Positions 9,025 through 17,248 of a stretch of 64,000 bases of DNA are shown here, piece by piece. The translations under genes were made by a program, and so were the position numbers. A model generated the notes under the pieces. The model was not told where the DNA came from and did no database searches. It worked only from the letters and a program-made list of their open reading frames with translations. This DNA comes from an uncultured Clostridia bacterium (GTDB taxonomy: Bacteria; Bacillota; Clostridia; TANB77; CAG-508), in the NCBI GenBank assembly GCA_947601495.1, contig CANQGE010000005.1:28255-92254 (forward strand). The letters run 5' to 3'. Numbering within the stretch: the stretch's first letter is position 1; each line of letters opens with the position of its first letter.

Positions 9025-10359
9025 TTAATTTTTAGGAAGTTTTACTGTAAAAATAGTTCCTTTCGGTGTATTATGGCTAGCTTTTATTGTTCCACCATGT
9101 GCTGTAACTATTACATTTGCTATTGAAAGTCCAAGTCCAGTTCCACCACTTTCTCTGCTTCTAGCTCTATCTTCTCTATAAAATCTTTCAAATATACGTT
9201 TTAAACCTTCTTCGCTAACTCCTATTCCAGTATCTTTAACTTCAATTATGCATTTGTTGTCTTTATTATAAGTTTTTATTTCTATTTTATCTTTTTCTTC
9301 TGTATATTTAATTGCATTATCTAATAAAATAATCATTAATTGATAAATTTTATTAGCATCAACATTAATATCCATTTTGTAGTTTAAATCTAATGTAATC
9401 TCTTTTTCCTGCATTTCTGCAATTTCTTTGTATGGAGTTATAATTTCCTTTATATATTCATCTATATTAATATTTTCTTTTTGTAAATTAGTTTTACTAG
9501 AATCTGCTCTTGAAAGAATAAGTAAGTCTTGAACAAGCTTTGATAGTCGTTTTGTTTCATTTAAAGTAAGTGCAATTTCCTCTGTTTTATCTATTATTTT
9601 TTTATTTGGTTCTTGAAGTAGTAACTCTTGTTTTGCTTGAATAATTGTAAGTGGTGTTCTAAGTTCATGTGATACATTTTGAACAAATTCCATCTGTTTT
9701 ATTAAATTGTCACTAAGTGGCTTTAGGGTTTTTTTAGATAAAAAGTAACTTGCAAAAATTGAAATAACACATCCCACAGCAACTGCAGTTGCTATAATTT
9801 GGAAATATTGACTTACTAAATATTTTTCACTACTAACATTAATCAATAATTGAACATATTTATTTGTAGAATCTGGATCTTCATTTAATACAAAACTAAT
9901 TCCTCTATAATGATATTTTTCATTTATAGTCATTTCATATATTTTGTCTAAATTCTTGGAATCGAATTTTACTTCATTACTATATTCTGAAAGTCTTCCT
10001 AAGTCTGTATTTGTTATTTTTTCATCTGAATCTCTCAAAATAACTATAATATTAGGATTTAGCCTTTGTTTAATTCGTGATGAATTTATATTGCTATTAT
10101 CATTTGGAAAAATAGAAGCAATATCTTTTGGTATTATCATTCTATTAAATATGTCGTTAAGTGAAAATTCTTCTATTTCTTCTAGCTCTAAAATTCTTAT
10201 TTTACTTTCATATAATTCTTTATCAACACTACTATAAACATTGTTTTTAACCATAAAGAAAATAAACATTCCAAAAATAACAAGTATAAATATAAAAACA
10301 AAAATATTATAAATTGTATGTTTAATAAGTTTTAATTTTAATTCTTCTTTTTCTTCCAT
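9025..10359 (-). CDS. Sensor histidine kinase
   Basis: This 444-aa membrane kinase has a transmembrane helix near 17-36, an extracytoplasmic domain to about 183, and a second helix (185-207). The phospho-accepting His231 is in QNVSHELRTPLTII. The HATPase_c domain follows with LLDNAIKYT, VKDTGIGVSEE and GGTGLGLSIAN. No obvious HAMP domain fits the short linker between helix and HisKA. It starts four bases after the stop of its cognate regulator, an operon arrangement. The stimulus is unknown. Confidence 0.9.
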   Translation of the reverse strand: MEEKEELKLKLIKHTIYNIFVFIFILVIFGMFIFFMVKNNVYSSVDKELYESKIRILELEEIEEFSLNDIFNRMIIPKDIASIFPNDNSNINSSRIKQRLNPNIIVILRDSDEKITNTDLGRLSEYSNEVKFDSKNLDKIYEMTINEKYHYRGISFVLNEDPDSTNKYVQLLINVSSEKYLVSQYFQIIATAVAVGCVISIFASYFLSKKTLKPLSDNLIKQMEFVQNVSHELRTPLTIIQAKQELLLQEPNKKIIDKTEEIALTLNETKRLSKLVQDLLILSRADSSKTNLQKENINIDEYIKEIITPYKEIAEMQEKEITLDLNYKMDINVDANKIYQLMIILLDNAIKYTEEKDKIEIKTYNKDNKCIIEVKDTGIGVSEEGLKRIFERFYREDRARSRESGGTGLGLSIANVIVTAHGGTIKASHNTPKGTIFTVKLPKN

Positions 10360-10363
10360 TTTT

Positions 10364-11032
10364 TTACTCGGACCAAATATATCCTACTCCTCTAATAGTT
10401 TTAAAATATTTATCATATCCAACTTTTTTTAGTTCTTTTCTTAAACCACTTGCATATACTTCAATTACATTTGCAGTTGTTTCACTATTAAAACCCCAAA
10501 TTTTATCAAAAATTTGCTCTTTGGTAATAATAGTGTTTTTTGAATTTATCAAATATTCAAGCATATCAAACTGCTTTCCTTGAAGAAGTATTTCCTTTTT
10601 ATTTACCGACATTTTTCTATTATTTAAATCTAAAATTAAATCTTTAAATTGTATTTTATTTTCCGAATAATTTCCTTGAGCTCTTCTAATTAGAGCTTCT
10701 AGCCTTACCAACAACTCTTCTCTATTAAATGGTTTTACTAAATAATCATCTGCACCGCTTCTAAATCCTTTAACTTTATCTGATATTGTATCTTTAGCAG
10801 TTAAAATAAGCACAGGTGTGTAAATTTTATTGTTTCTTAAAACATTTAAAAACTCATAACCATCCATAACCGGCATCATTATATCTAAAATTATTGCATC
10901 ATATATTTCTTGTTTTGCATAAAGAATTCCCTCTTCTCCATCAAAAGCATGATCCACATCATATTTTTCTCTTATGCATTGCTCAACGGTTTTGGCTAAT
11001 ATTTTATCATCTTCAACAATTAAAACTTTCAT
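10364..11032 (-). CDS. OmpR/PhoB-family response regulator
   Basis: The receiver domain carries the acidic pair ED-D at 7-9, phospho-acceptor Asp50 (ILDIMMP), LTAKD and YLVKPF. It is followed by a winged-helix DNA-binding domain (LLQGKQFDMLEYLI, then VIEVYASGLRKEL and IRGVGYIW). The 222-aa length is standard. It is cotranscribed with the downstream kinase. It differs clearly in sequence from the regulator at 1723-2403, so this is an independent system rather than a recent duplicate. Confidence 0.92.
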   Translation of the reverse strand: MKVLIVEDDKILAKTVEQCIREKYDVDHAFDGEEGILYAKQEIYDAIILDIMMPVMDGYEFLNVLRNNKIYTPVLILTAKDTISDKVKGFRSGADDYLVKPFNREELLVRLEALIRRAQGNYSENKIQFKDLILDLNNRKMSVNKKEILLQGKQFDMLEYLINSKNTIITKEQIFDKIWGFNSETTANVIEVYASGLRKELKKVGYDKYFKTIRGVGYIWSE

Positions 11033-11152
11033 ATTATCTCCTTTATAGGATTATTTTATATTTAAAAACTTAAATTAAGATTAAACTTTTATTCATTATA
11101 TCAAAAATTATAAAAAAGTCACTAAATTTAATTTTAGTGACTCTCTACAATT

Positions 11153-12499
11153 TTATATTTTAAATATTATTGTTGCTATATTGAAAAATGCAAATACAGA
11201 TAGTGTATCTACTATTGTTGTAATTAATGGGGCAGCCATTATTGCTGGGTCTAATTTTAATTTCTTTGCTAAAATTGGTAGTATACATCCTAAAAGTTTT
11301 GCCATAATTACTGTGCAAATTAAAGTAAGTCCTATTGCAATAGCTATTTTTAAATTTTGATATTGAATCATTATTCTAATTCCATTTGCAAATGCAAGAA
11401 CAATACCTACTAAAATTGCAACTCTAAATTCTTTCCACATAACTTTTAAAATATCTTTTGGAGAAATTTCGTCCATTGCCAAACCTCTTATTATAAGAGT
11501 TGAGCTTTGTGATCCACAGTTTCCTCCAGTATCCATTATCATTGGAATGAATGCTACTAGTAGTGGCAGAGTAGAAATTGCTGCCTCGTAATTTTCTATA
11601 ACAGCTCCTGTTAGCATTGCGGAAAGCATTAAAACTAAAAGCCATATTATTCTGTTTTTTGCATGTTTGAATACACTAGTTTTAAAATATGTATCTTCTG
11701 CCGGTGTAATAGCAGCCATTTTTTCGAAGTCTTCTAAAGTTTCTTCTTGAATTACATCAATAGCATCATCTATTGTTATTATTCCAACTAATCTATCTTC
11801 CTTATCTACTACTGGAAGTGCTACACAATCGTACTTGTCAAACATTTTGGTAACTTCTTCTTGGTCTTCTAAAGTTCCAACTTTAACAACATTAGAATCC
11901 ATTATATCTTTTATTAACTGGTCTCTTTCTGCTATTAAAAGGTCTTTAATATCTACAACACCTAATAATTTTCTATCTATTGTTAAAACATAGCAATTAT
12001 ATACAGTTTCTTTCTTTAAAGCCTTTCTCTTTATGTAATCAAAAGCAACTTCAACTGTCATGTTTTCTTTTAAGTCTATAAATTCTGTTGTCATAAGGGT
12101 TCCAGCTGTGTCGTCTGGATATTTTAAAAGTTCATTTATAATTTTTCTGTTCTCTGGTTTTGTATTTGTTAAAATACGCTTTACAACATTTGAAGGCATT
12201 TCTTCAATTAAATCAACTGCATCATCCATATATATTTCATTCATAACATTTTTTATTTCAGTATCTGTTAAGCAGTTAATTAATTTTTCTTGGCTTTCTG
12301 CATCTAATGCTACAAAAACTTCTGCTGCCTTTGTTTTTGATAGCAATCTATAAATCATTATAACTTTGTCTTCGTCAACATTTTCTAGAATACTCGGGAA
12401 ATCGGCACTATTTATATTCTCTAAAAATTCACGTAAATCTTTTATTTTTCTATTAGAAATTAAATTTGTTAGTTCTTCAATAGTTTTTTCCAAATCCAT
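11153..12499 (-). CDS. mgtE: Magnesium transporter MgtE
   Basis: This is a Mg2+ channel/transporter of the inner membrane. It has the MgtE N domain (about 1-130, LIEEMPSNVVKRIL), two CBS domains (about 135-255) that sense intracellular Mg2+, a connecting helix, and five membrane helices with the conserved MDTGGNCGSQSSTL motif that lines the pore. The 448-aa length is normal. The 96-base gap to guaA is too short for an M-box riboswitch, and I see none. Confidence 0.95.
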   Translation of the reverse strand: MDLEKTIEELTNLISNRKIKDLREFLENINSADFPSILENVDEDKVIMIYRLLSKTKAAEVFVALDAESQEKLINCLTDTEIKNVMNEIYMDDAVDLIEEMPSNVVKRILTNTKPENRKIINELLKYPDDTAGTLMTTEFIDLKENMTVEVAFDYIKRKALKKETVYNCYVLTIDRKLLGVVDIKDLLIAERDQLIKDIMDSNVVKVGTLEDQEEVTKMFDKYDCVALPVVDKEDRLVGIITIDDAIDVIQEETLEDFEKMAAITPAEDTYFKTSVFKHAKNRIIWLLVLMLSAMLTGAVIENYEAAISTLPLLVAFIPMIMDTGGNCGSQSSTLIIRGLAMDEISPKDILKVMWKEFRVAILVGIVLAFANGIRIMIQYQNLKIAIAIGLTLICTVIMAKLLGCILPILAKKLKLDPAIMAAPLITTIVDTLSVFAFFNIATIIFKI

Positions 12500-12595
12500 T
12501 ATAATCCCCTCCTATTCTACTTTATGTAAATTCTCCCAAACATCATCATTATAACTCTTTGATTTAAAAAAGTCAATGAATATGCGGAATTTCCT

Positions 12596-14449
12596 TTATT
12601 GCCATTCGCAAGTTGCTGGAGGCTTACTTGTTACGTCATATATTATGTATTCTATTTTATCACCATATTTTTCTGTAATTTCATTTACAGTTTTTTCTAG
12701 CATTTCTTTTGAAACTTCTTTTCCAATTTCTCCAGGTCTTCCTGTCATGAAGTCGTTTGTAACAAAAGTTCTTATTGCAACTGAATATTTCTTACTAACA
12801 CCTATTGGAATTAATACTGCAAAAGTTTGATTTACTTTAGCTTTTTCTAAATTTGTTGTAACTATTTTATCTAACTCACGAAGTAAATCTACACATTCAT
12901 CACATATTCTCATATCAAAACATTTTGGGGATTCTGTAAATTCTGTTTTGTTTAATATGTATCCAACTCTATTTATAGTGTTTATTGTATCTGTAATTTC
13001 TTTTGCTTTAGTTGTAACTTCTTTCCAATTGAAATTTAATCCGTTTCCTGCCATTAGGCATAAATTTCTATAACTTCTAGCATCTCCTTGAACACCAACT
13101 GATTTAATTGGAAGAATGTATCCTTTTTCAGAAGTTCCTTTTAAAAGTAATTCTAATTTTTCAACTTCTTCTTTTGTAATTATTACTTCTTCTTTTTTAT
13201 CATGGCAAAGCAATCTAATAGCAAGTCCTGGTCCTGGGAATGGTTGTCTTGATGCTATAGATTCTTCTAAACCTAGCTTTCTAGCAACTTTTCTAACCTC
13301 ATCTTTATGCCAATCACTATTTGTTTCTACTATTAAGCCTTTCTTTCTTGCTTCTCTTACTATTTCAACATCATTGTGATGTGTTTTTATTTTATGTGCA
13401 AATCCGCTTATATCTGGATTTCCGCTTTCAATTAAATCTGGCCTTAAAGTACCTTGTGCTATAAATGTGTTTTTAGGGTCTAGTCCTAATCTTTCTATTA
13501 CATTATTTGCTATTCTAATGAATATTTCACCAATAATTTGTCTCTTTGTTTCTGGGTCAACAGTGTCTACTAATGGTCCAATCTTTTTTCCATTTACTTC
13601 AACAACTGTATTGAAGAAGTAGTCCTTTGCATTTTCTCTAATTAAATTTTTAAGTCCAAGTTGTTTTAAGTTTTCACAAATAACATCACTTTCATTTTTT
13701 CTCATAAAACCTGAATCTATATGTATTGCGTAAATATTATCTGGATTTAGTGCTTTTACAAGCAATGCTGCAGTAACTGCAGAATCAACTCCACCACTTA
13801 CTAAAACAACTATTTTATTATCTTTAACTTTTTCTTGTATCATTTTTATGGAAGTTTGAATTCTATCTTCTAATGCATAAAATTCTTTATATCCAGCAAC
13901 TTTTCTTATGAAGTTTTCTAACATTTTCATTCCTTCTTCAGTTAAATCAACTTCTGGATGGAATTGAACTCCATACATTCTTCTTTCCACATTACCAATA
14001 CCAGCTATTGCCTCACCAGATTTTGCAATTACTTCAAAGCCATTTGGGCAAACTTTTACTGTATCTCCATGACTCATAAGGACTTGTTGAGTTTCAGCTA
14101 ATCCTTCAAAAATTGGAACTTTAGTATTTATTGTTATTTCATTTTGTCCATATTCTTTTTTCACATTGCTATCTACTATTCCACCAAAATAATCAGACAT
14201 AAGTTGCATTCCATAACAAATTCCTAAAACTGGTATTCCAAGCTCAAAGATGTTTTTGTCAAATTTTAATCTTTGTCCGTCTGCAACATTATTTGGTCCA
14301 CCTGATAAAATAACAGACCCATAGTCTTTTAAGTCTTCACTTTTTACATTAATAGGAAATATATCGGATTTTACTCCTAATTCTCTAACTCTCCTATCAA
14401 TAACTTTAGTATACTGGCCACCACAATCCAATATTGCTAATTTTTCCAT
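12596..14449 (-). CDS. guaA: GMP synthase, long form
   Basis: It converts XMP, ATP and glutamine to GMP. The class I glutamine amidotransferase domain (about 1-190) has Cys78 in GICYGMQ and the VQFHPEVD His-Glu pair. The ATP pyrophosphatase domain has the P-loop VSGGVDSAV near 225, and the protein ends in the substrate-binding YDVTSKPPATCEW. At 617 aa it is about 100 residues longer than the usual bacterial enzyme. The extra sequence lies in the dimerisation region after LAIRLLCHD, as in the long GMPS form of animals and some bacteria. An AAAGGAAG site precedes the ATG. Confidence 0.95.
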   Translation of the reverse strand: MEKLAILDCGGQYTKVIDRRVRELGVKSDIFPINVKSEDLKDYGSVILSGGPNNVADGQRLKFDKNIFELGIPVLGICYGMQLMSDYFGGIVDSNVKKEYGQNEITINTKVPIFEGLAETQQVLMSHGDTVKVCPNGFEVIAKSGEAIAGIGNVERRMYGVQFHPEVDLTEEGMKMLENFIRKVAGYKEFYALEDRIQTSIKMIQEKVKDNKIVVLVSGGVDSAVTAALLVKALNPDNIYAIHIDSGFMRKNESDVICENLKQLGLKNLIRENAKDYFFNTVVEVNGKKIGPLVDTVDPETKRQIIGEIFIRIANNVIERLGLDPKNTFIAQGTLRPDLIESGNPDISGFAHKIKTHHNDVEIVREARKKGLIVETNSDWHKDEVRKVARKLGLEESIASRQPFPGPGLAIRLLCHDKKEEVIITKEEVEKLELLLKGTSEKGYILPIKSVGVQGDARSYRNLCLMAGNGLNFNWKEVTTKAKEITDTINTINRVGYILNKTEFTESPKCFDMRICDECVDLLRELDKIVTTNLEKAKVNQTFAVLIPIGVSKKYSVAIRTFVTNDFMTGRPGEIGKEVSKEMLEKTVNEITEKYGDKIEYIIYDVTSKPPATCEWQ

Positions 14450-14611
14450 AAATTTCTTCCTTTCTTTAATTATATTTTAATTACAAAAAATGCTTAATTT
14501 TTTATTTTGATTTTAAAAGTTGATTGATATTTTTATTATACACTTTTCAAACTAACTTATTTGAAGCCTAACTAATGTAACAAGTATATAATAAAATAAA
14601 GCTAAAATCAA
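14450..14611 (-). promoter_or_regulatory. guaA promoter and about 125-nt leader
   Basis: On the minus strand TTGATT (14606-14611) and TATACT (14583-14588) are 17 bases apart. The resulting leader of about 125 nt is AT-rich and can fold weakly. I looked for purine-riboswitch core sequences and did not find them. 14612-14718 is AT-rich with a 16-base direct repeat (TTAAAATTTTGTTTTA) and nothing else. Confidence 0.5.
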
Positions 14612-14718
14612 TATTTTTAAAATTTTGTTTTAGCTTAAAATTGAAATTTTATTTTATCTTAAAATTTTGTTTTAACAAAGTTTAAACATTAAGCAAATTC
14701 TAAATATTTAAAAAGAAA

Positions 14719-14744
14719 GCCGGCAGGTTTTTACACCTGCCAGC
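14719..14744 (-). terminator. Terminator of the GC-rich gene
   Basis: On the minus strand a 10-bp stem (GCTGGCAGGT with ACCTGCCGGC, one G-U pair) closes a 6-base loop. It is followed by TTTCTTTTT. This is a textbook intrinsic terminator just after the stop of the GC-rich ORF. Confidence 0.85.
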
Positions 14745-14764
14745 TCCTTGAGACAAACTCGTTG

Positions 14765-15229
14765 TTAAATCGCCTTGTACAGTTTATTGAAAACCATACC
14801 ACTGACGACCCACTTGTCTGTCTCGTCCGGCACTCCGTTGCTATTTGCGTACACGATGAAGTCGCCTGCGGCATGCGGCACTCCCTTGCGGTTCGCCGTG
14901 AGCACATCACCGTTCTTGGTCTTGACTTGCACCTCACCTTCGACCATTTCCGCGAAGACGGTTTTCTCATCAGGGTGAATGATCGCCCTAACTTTGAAAA
15001 TGTCGTCGGGAAGATTTTCTTCGGTGATGAGTGTTCCATCAAGGAAGCAGAACTCGGTGATGAGCTCTTCCATGGTGATAGGCCACTCCTCTTCAACCGT
15101 GCCAACGATCCTAATGCACTTCTCCGCGGTGGAGAACTCAGTAGTATCGTAGACAAAGTTGTACAGATGGGTCCCATCCGGAACCTTCTCTGCTAGCATC
15201 CTGTAGCTTCTTCTGCGATATTGTCTCAT
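14765..15229 (-). CDS. GC-rich hypothetical protein (154 aa)
   Basis: I do not recognise the family. The protein starts with a basic stretch (MRQYRRRSYRML). A mixed alpha/beta region follows, then a C-terminal segment (GEVQVKTKNGDVLTAN, PHAAGDFIVY, WVVSGMVFNKLY) suggesting a small beta-rich fold. Its base composition is near 50% GC and its codons end largely in G/C, unlike every neighbour. It has its own consensus promoter, an AAAGGA ribosome site and a terminator, so it is a self-contained monocistronic cassette, probably acquired horizontally. Overlapping ORFs on both strands here are composition artefacts. Confidence 0.75.
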   Translation of the reverse strand: MRQYRRRSYRMLAEKVPDGTHLYNFVYDTTEFSTAEKCIRIVGTVEEEWPITMEELITEFCFLDGTLITEENLPDDIFKVRAIIHPDEKTVFAEMVEGEVQVKTKNGDVLTANRKGVPHAAGDFIVYANSNGVPDETDKWVVSGMVFNKLYKAI

Positions 15230-15311
15230 AGTGCCGTCCTTTCCGCCCTTTCGGACTTGACAATCTCAGCGATTGCCCATTTTCGCTTATTCGCTACCAG
15301 TTGCCTCTAGC

Positions 15312-15340
15312 ATTATAGCACCTTTTTCCTATAAAATCAA
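15312..15340 (-). promoter_or_regulatory. Consensus promoter of the GC-rich gene
   Basis: TTGATT (15335-15340), a 17-base spacer and perfect TATAAT (15312-15317) on the minus strand. The leader of about 75 nt contains a GTCCGAAAGGGC mini-hairpin before the ribosome site. This host-like SigA promoter implies the cassette is expressed. Confidence 0.8.
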
Positions 15341-15405
15341 CGTTTTTTGATGTTTTATTTAAATTTATTATTAATAGCTTATAATGCCTTTTTTTAATGA
15401 AGTTC

Positions 15406-15435
15406 TTGATTTTTTATTTATTATTAATATATAAT
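15406..15435 (+). promoter_or_regulatory. Promoter of the phase-variable acyltransferase
   Basis: TTGATT (15406-15411), an 18-base spacer and TATAAT (15430-15435). AGGAGG at 15454-15459 lies seven bases before the ATG. The repeat tract is well inside the coding region, so it should affect translation frame rather than promoter spacing. Confidence 0.7.
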
Positions 15436-15466
15436 CTATTCGCAAAACAAAAAAGGAGGAGTTGAA

Positions 15467-16645
15467 ATGGATGAAATAGTTTCTTCTGATAAGAAGGATA
15501 CATACAATACAATACAATACAATACAATACAATACAATACAATACAATACAATACAATACAGAACAAGACAAAACAAAATGAAATACGAGAATCAAATTT
15601 TGAATTATTAAGAATTTTTTGTATGATATTAATAGTGATGTTTCATTATGCATCATATAGCGGTTTTAATTTTTCAAATGATATCACTCTCAATAAATTA
15701 ATAATTTTATTTCTCTCACTTGGTGGAAAGATAGGAGTCAATGTATTTGTTTTAATTACAGGATATTTTATGGGAGATAAGGAATTTAAAATAAAAAAAG
15801 TTATTAACCTTGTATTACAAGTTTTTACATATACATTTATATTTTTGATAATTAATATTTGCTTTAGTAAAGTGAGTTTAACACAAGTAATTAAATCCTT
15901 ATTACCAGTAACATATTCTCATTATTGGTTTATAACTACATATATTGTTTTATATTTATTATCGCCATATATAAATATATTTATAAAAAATGCAAGTAGA
16001 AAAGAATTAAGAAATTTAATTATAATACTAGTAACAATAGAAAGTATAATAAAAACCTTTTTAGCTTCAGAGATTGATGGTTCAGAATTAATATGGTTTA
16101 TAACATTATATTTAATAGGTACATATATAAAGAAATACTATAAAAAACAAACATATTCCATAAAAATAGATTTTTTAGGATTCTTTTCAACTTATATTAT
16201 AATTATGATATCTGCAATTGTATTAGATAAATTGTGTGCAAAAATAACTTTATTCGAAGGAAGACAGTTGTTTTTTGCACAAATGACTTCAACTATTGCA
16301 TTAGCAAATTCTATATTTATGTTTTTGCTATTTAAAAATATAAATATAGGAAAAAATAAAATTATTAATACAATAGCAAGTACAGTATTGGGAATATATA
16401 TAATACATGAGAATAATTTTATGAGAGATATTATTTGGAAAAATATTTTTAAAGGAGGAGAATATCAAAACTCTCCGTGGTTAATAATAAATGCAATAAT
16501 AGCAATTATGTCTGTATTTATAATTTCATCCTTAATAGAATGGACAAGACAAAAAACATTGGTTCCAATTCAGAATAAATTTGTAGATAATGTTATAGAA
16601 AAAGTAAATAAATTTAAAAGTAGAAAATCAAGTGGAAACACTTAG
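15467..16645 (+). CDS. Acyltransferase 3 membrane protein with repeat switch
   Basis: This 392-aa polytopic protein belongs to the acyltransferase-3 family, which O-acetylates or otherwise acylates surface polysaccharides. RESNFELLRIFCMILIVMFH is the family start, with the conserved His in the first helix, and about ten hydrophobic helices follow. The start has an ideal ribosome site. Residues about 13-32 are encoded by twelve ATACA repeats and read as repeated YNTIQ. Changing the copy number by one shifts the frame, and both other frames stop at once (TGA 15580-15582, TAA 15609-15611). The sequenced copy is in the ON frame. A strong terminator follows. Confidence 0.88.
   Translation: MDEIVSSDKKDTYNTIQYNTIQYNTIQYNTIQNKTKQNEIRESNFELLRIFCMILIVMFHYASYSGFNFSNDITLNKLIILFLSLGGKIGVNVFVLITGYFMGDKEFKIKKVINLVLQVFTYTFIFLIINICFSKVSLTQVIKSLLPVTYSHYWFITTYIVLYLLSPYINIFIKNASRKELRNLIIILVTIESIIKTFLASEIDGSELIWFITLYLIGTYIKKYYKKQTYSIKIDFLGFFSTYIIIMISAIVLDKLCAKITLFEGRQLFFAQMTSTIALANSIFMFLLFKNINIGKNKIINTIASTVLGIYIIHENNFMRDIIWKNIFKGGEYQNSPWLIINAIIAIMSVFIISSLIEWTRQKTLVPIQNKFVDNVIEKVNKFKSRKSSGNT
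15502..15561 (+). repeat. (ATACA)12 pentanucleotide tract
   Basis: Sixty bases made of twelve exact ATACA copies lie inside the 5' coding part of the acyltransferase gene. The unit length is not divisible by three, so slipped-strand changes switch the reading frame. Flanking bases (CATAC before, AGAAC after) break the pattern. Confidence 0.97.
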
Positions 16646-16665
16646 CCACTCTACTTCATCTAAAA

Positions 16666-16695
16666 AACGACACTAAAAAGTGTCGTTTCTTTTTT
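16666..16695 (+). terminator. Terminator of the acyltransferase gene
   Basis: AACGACACT pairs with AGTGTCGTT across a short AAAA loop and is followed by TCTTTTTT. Confidence 0.88.
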
Positions 16696-16697
16696 GG

Positions 16698-16936
16698 CGA
16701 TTCCACTTCTCTACGATAGAAAAAAGAGATATACGCTAGTATATCTCTTCGCTTGGTGGCTTCAAGTGGAATCGCCAAAGGCCGCGCAAGAAAAACAGTC
16801 CACTGGACTGTTTTTAGCTCAGTTTCAGCGTTGTTACTACAACGCTAAAACTGGCTCCTTGCTTTTCGATTCCACTTCTCTACGATAGAAAAAAGAGATA
16901 TACGCTAGTATATCTCTTCGCTTGGTGGCTTCAAGT
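16698..16936. repeat. Duplicated tRNA-Phe 3' tail plus terminator (att remnants)
   Basis: A 70-bp unit occurs identically at 16698-16767 and 16867-16936. On the minus strand it reads as the tRNA-Phe 3' end (ACTTGAAGCCACCA), a spacer, and the hairpin AGAGATATAC/GTATATCTCT followed by T6. That is the chromosomal tRNA tail with its terminator. The 99 bases between hold two further hairpins (CAGTTTTAGCGTTGT arms; AACAGTCC arms). The right copy ends in the prophage attL core. No protein-coding gene is credible in 16646-17021. Confidence 0.8.
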
Positions 16937-17021
16937 AATTCAATTTATACTCTTTTAGCTACCATTAAAGCGTTTCATCTCTTAACTACTATAATTTAAT
17001 GTAATTTTAATGTAATTTTAA

Positions 17022-17150
17022 TTATCTTTTTATTATTTTCTTTGCCTTTTTTACTGTTTTATTTATTATATAATAATATTTTTTTCTTTTCAAGCATAAA
17101 ATTTTTATTTCTTCAGTAGTAAATATTATATTTAATTTATTTTTCTTCAT
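17022..17150 (-). CDS. Small lysine-rich protein near attL
   Basis: A 42-aa ORF (MKKNKLNIIFTTEEIKI... ending KAKKIIKR) has a strong GGGAGG ribosome site eight bases before the ATG. It is very basic. Its stop overlaps the TTAATGTAATTT arm-site cluster beside the attachment core. I cannot assign a family. A nucleic-acid-binding accessory such as an excision factor is possible but unproven. Confidence 0.5.
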   Translation of the reverse strand: MKKNKLNIIFTTEEIKILCLKRKKYYYIINKTVKKAKKIIKR

Positions 17151-17248
17151 AATATAATACCTCCCTGAAATATTTTTTTATTTATATAATACCATATTTT
17201 TTGCAAAAAAATAACTACCTTAGAATTAACTTAGTTATAGTAACATTA

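Noticed and set aside
12500..12595. M-box Mg2+ riboswitch before mgtE.
   Set aside because: The gap is too short and shows no M-box motifs.
14450..14611. Purine or ykkC-type riboswitch in the guaA leader.
   Set aside because: The leader is long enough but I could not find the conserved core sequences; pairing is ordinary AT-rich folding.
14762..15196. Overlapping long ORFs on the plus strand and in another minus frame in the GC-rich block.
   Set aside because: They lack promoter and ribosome sites and arise from the scarcity of stop codons in GC-rich DNA. The minus 14765-15229 ORF has the full signal set.
15371..15656. Minus-strand ORFs through the pentanucleotide tract (repeated LYCIV).
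   Set aside because: They are reverse readings of a low-complexity tract without ribosome sites.
16698..16936. Integron attC-like sites because of paired inverted repeats.
   Set aside because: No core GTTRRRY boxes or integron integrase. The pieces match the tRNA-Phe tail and its terminator.
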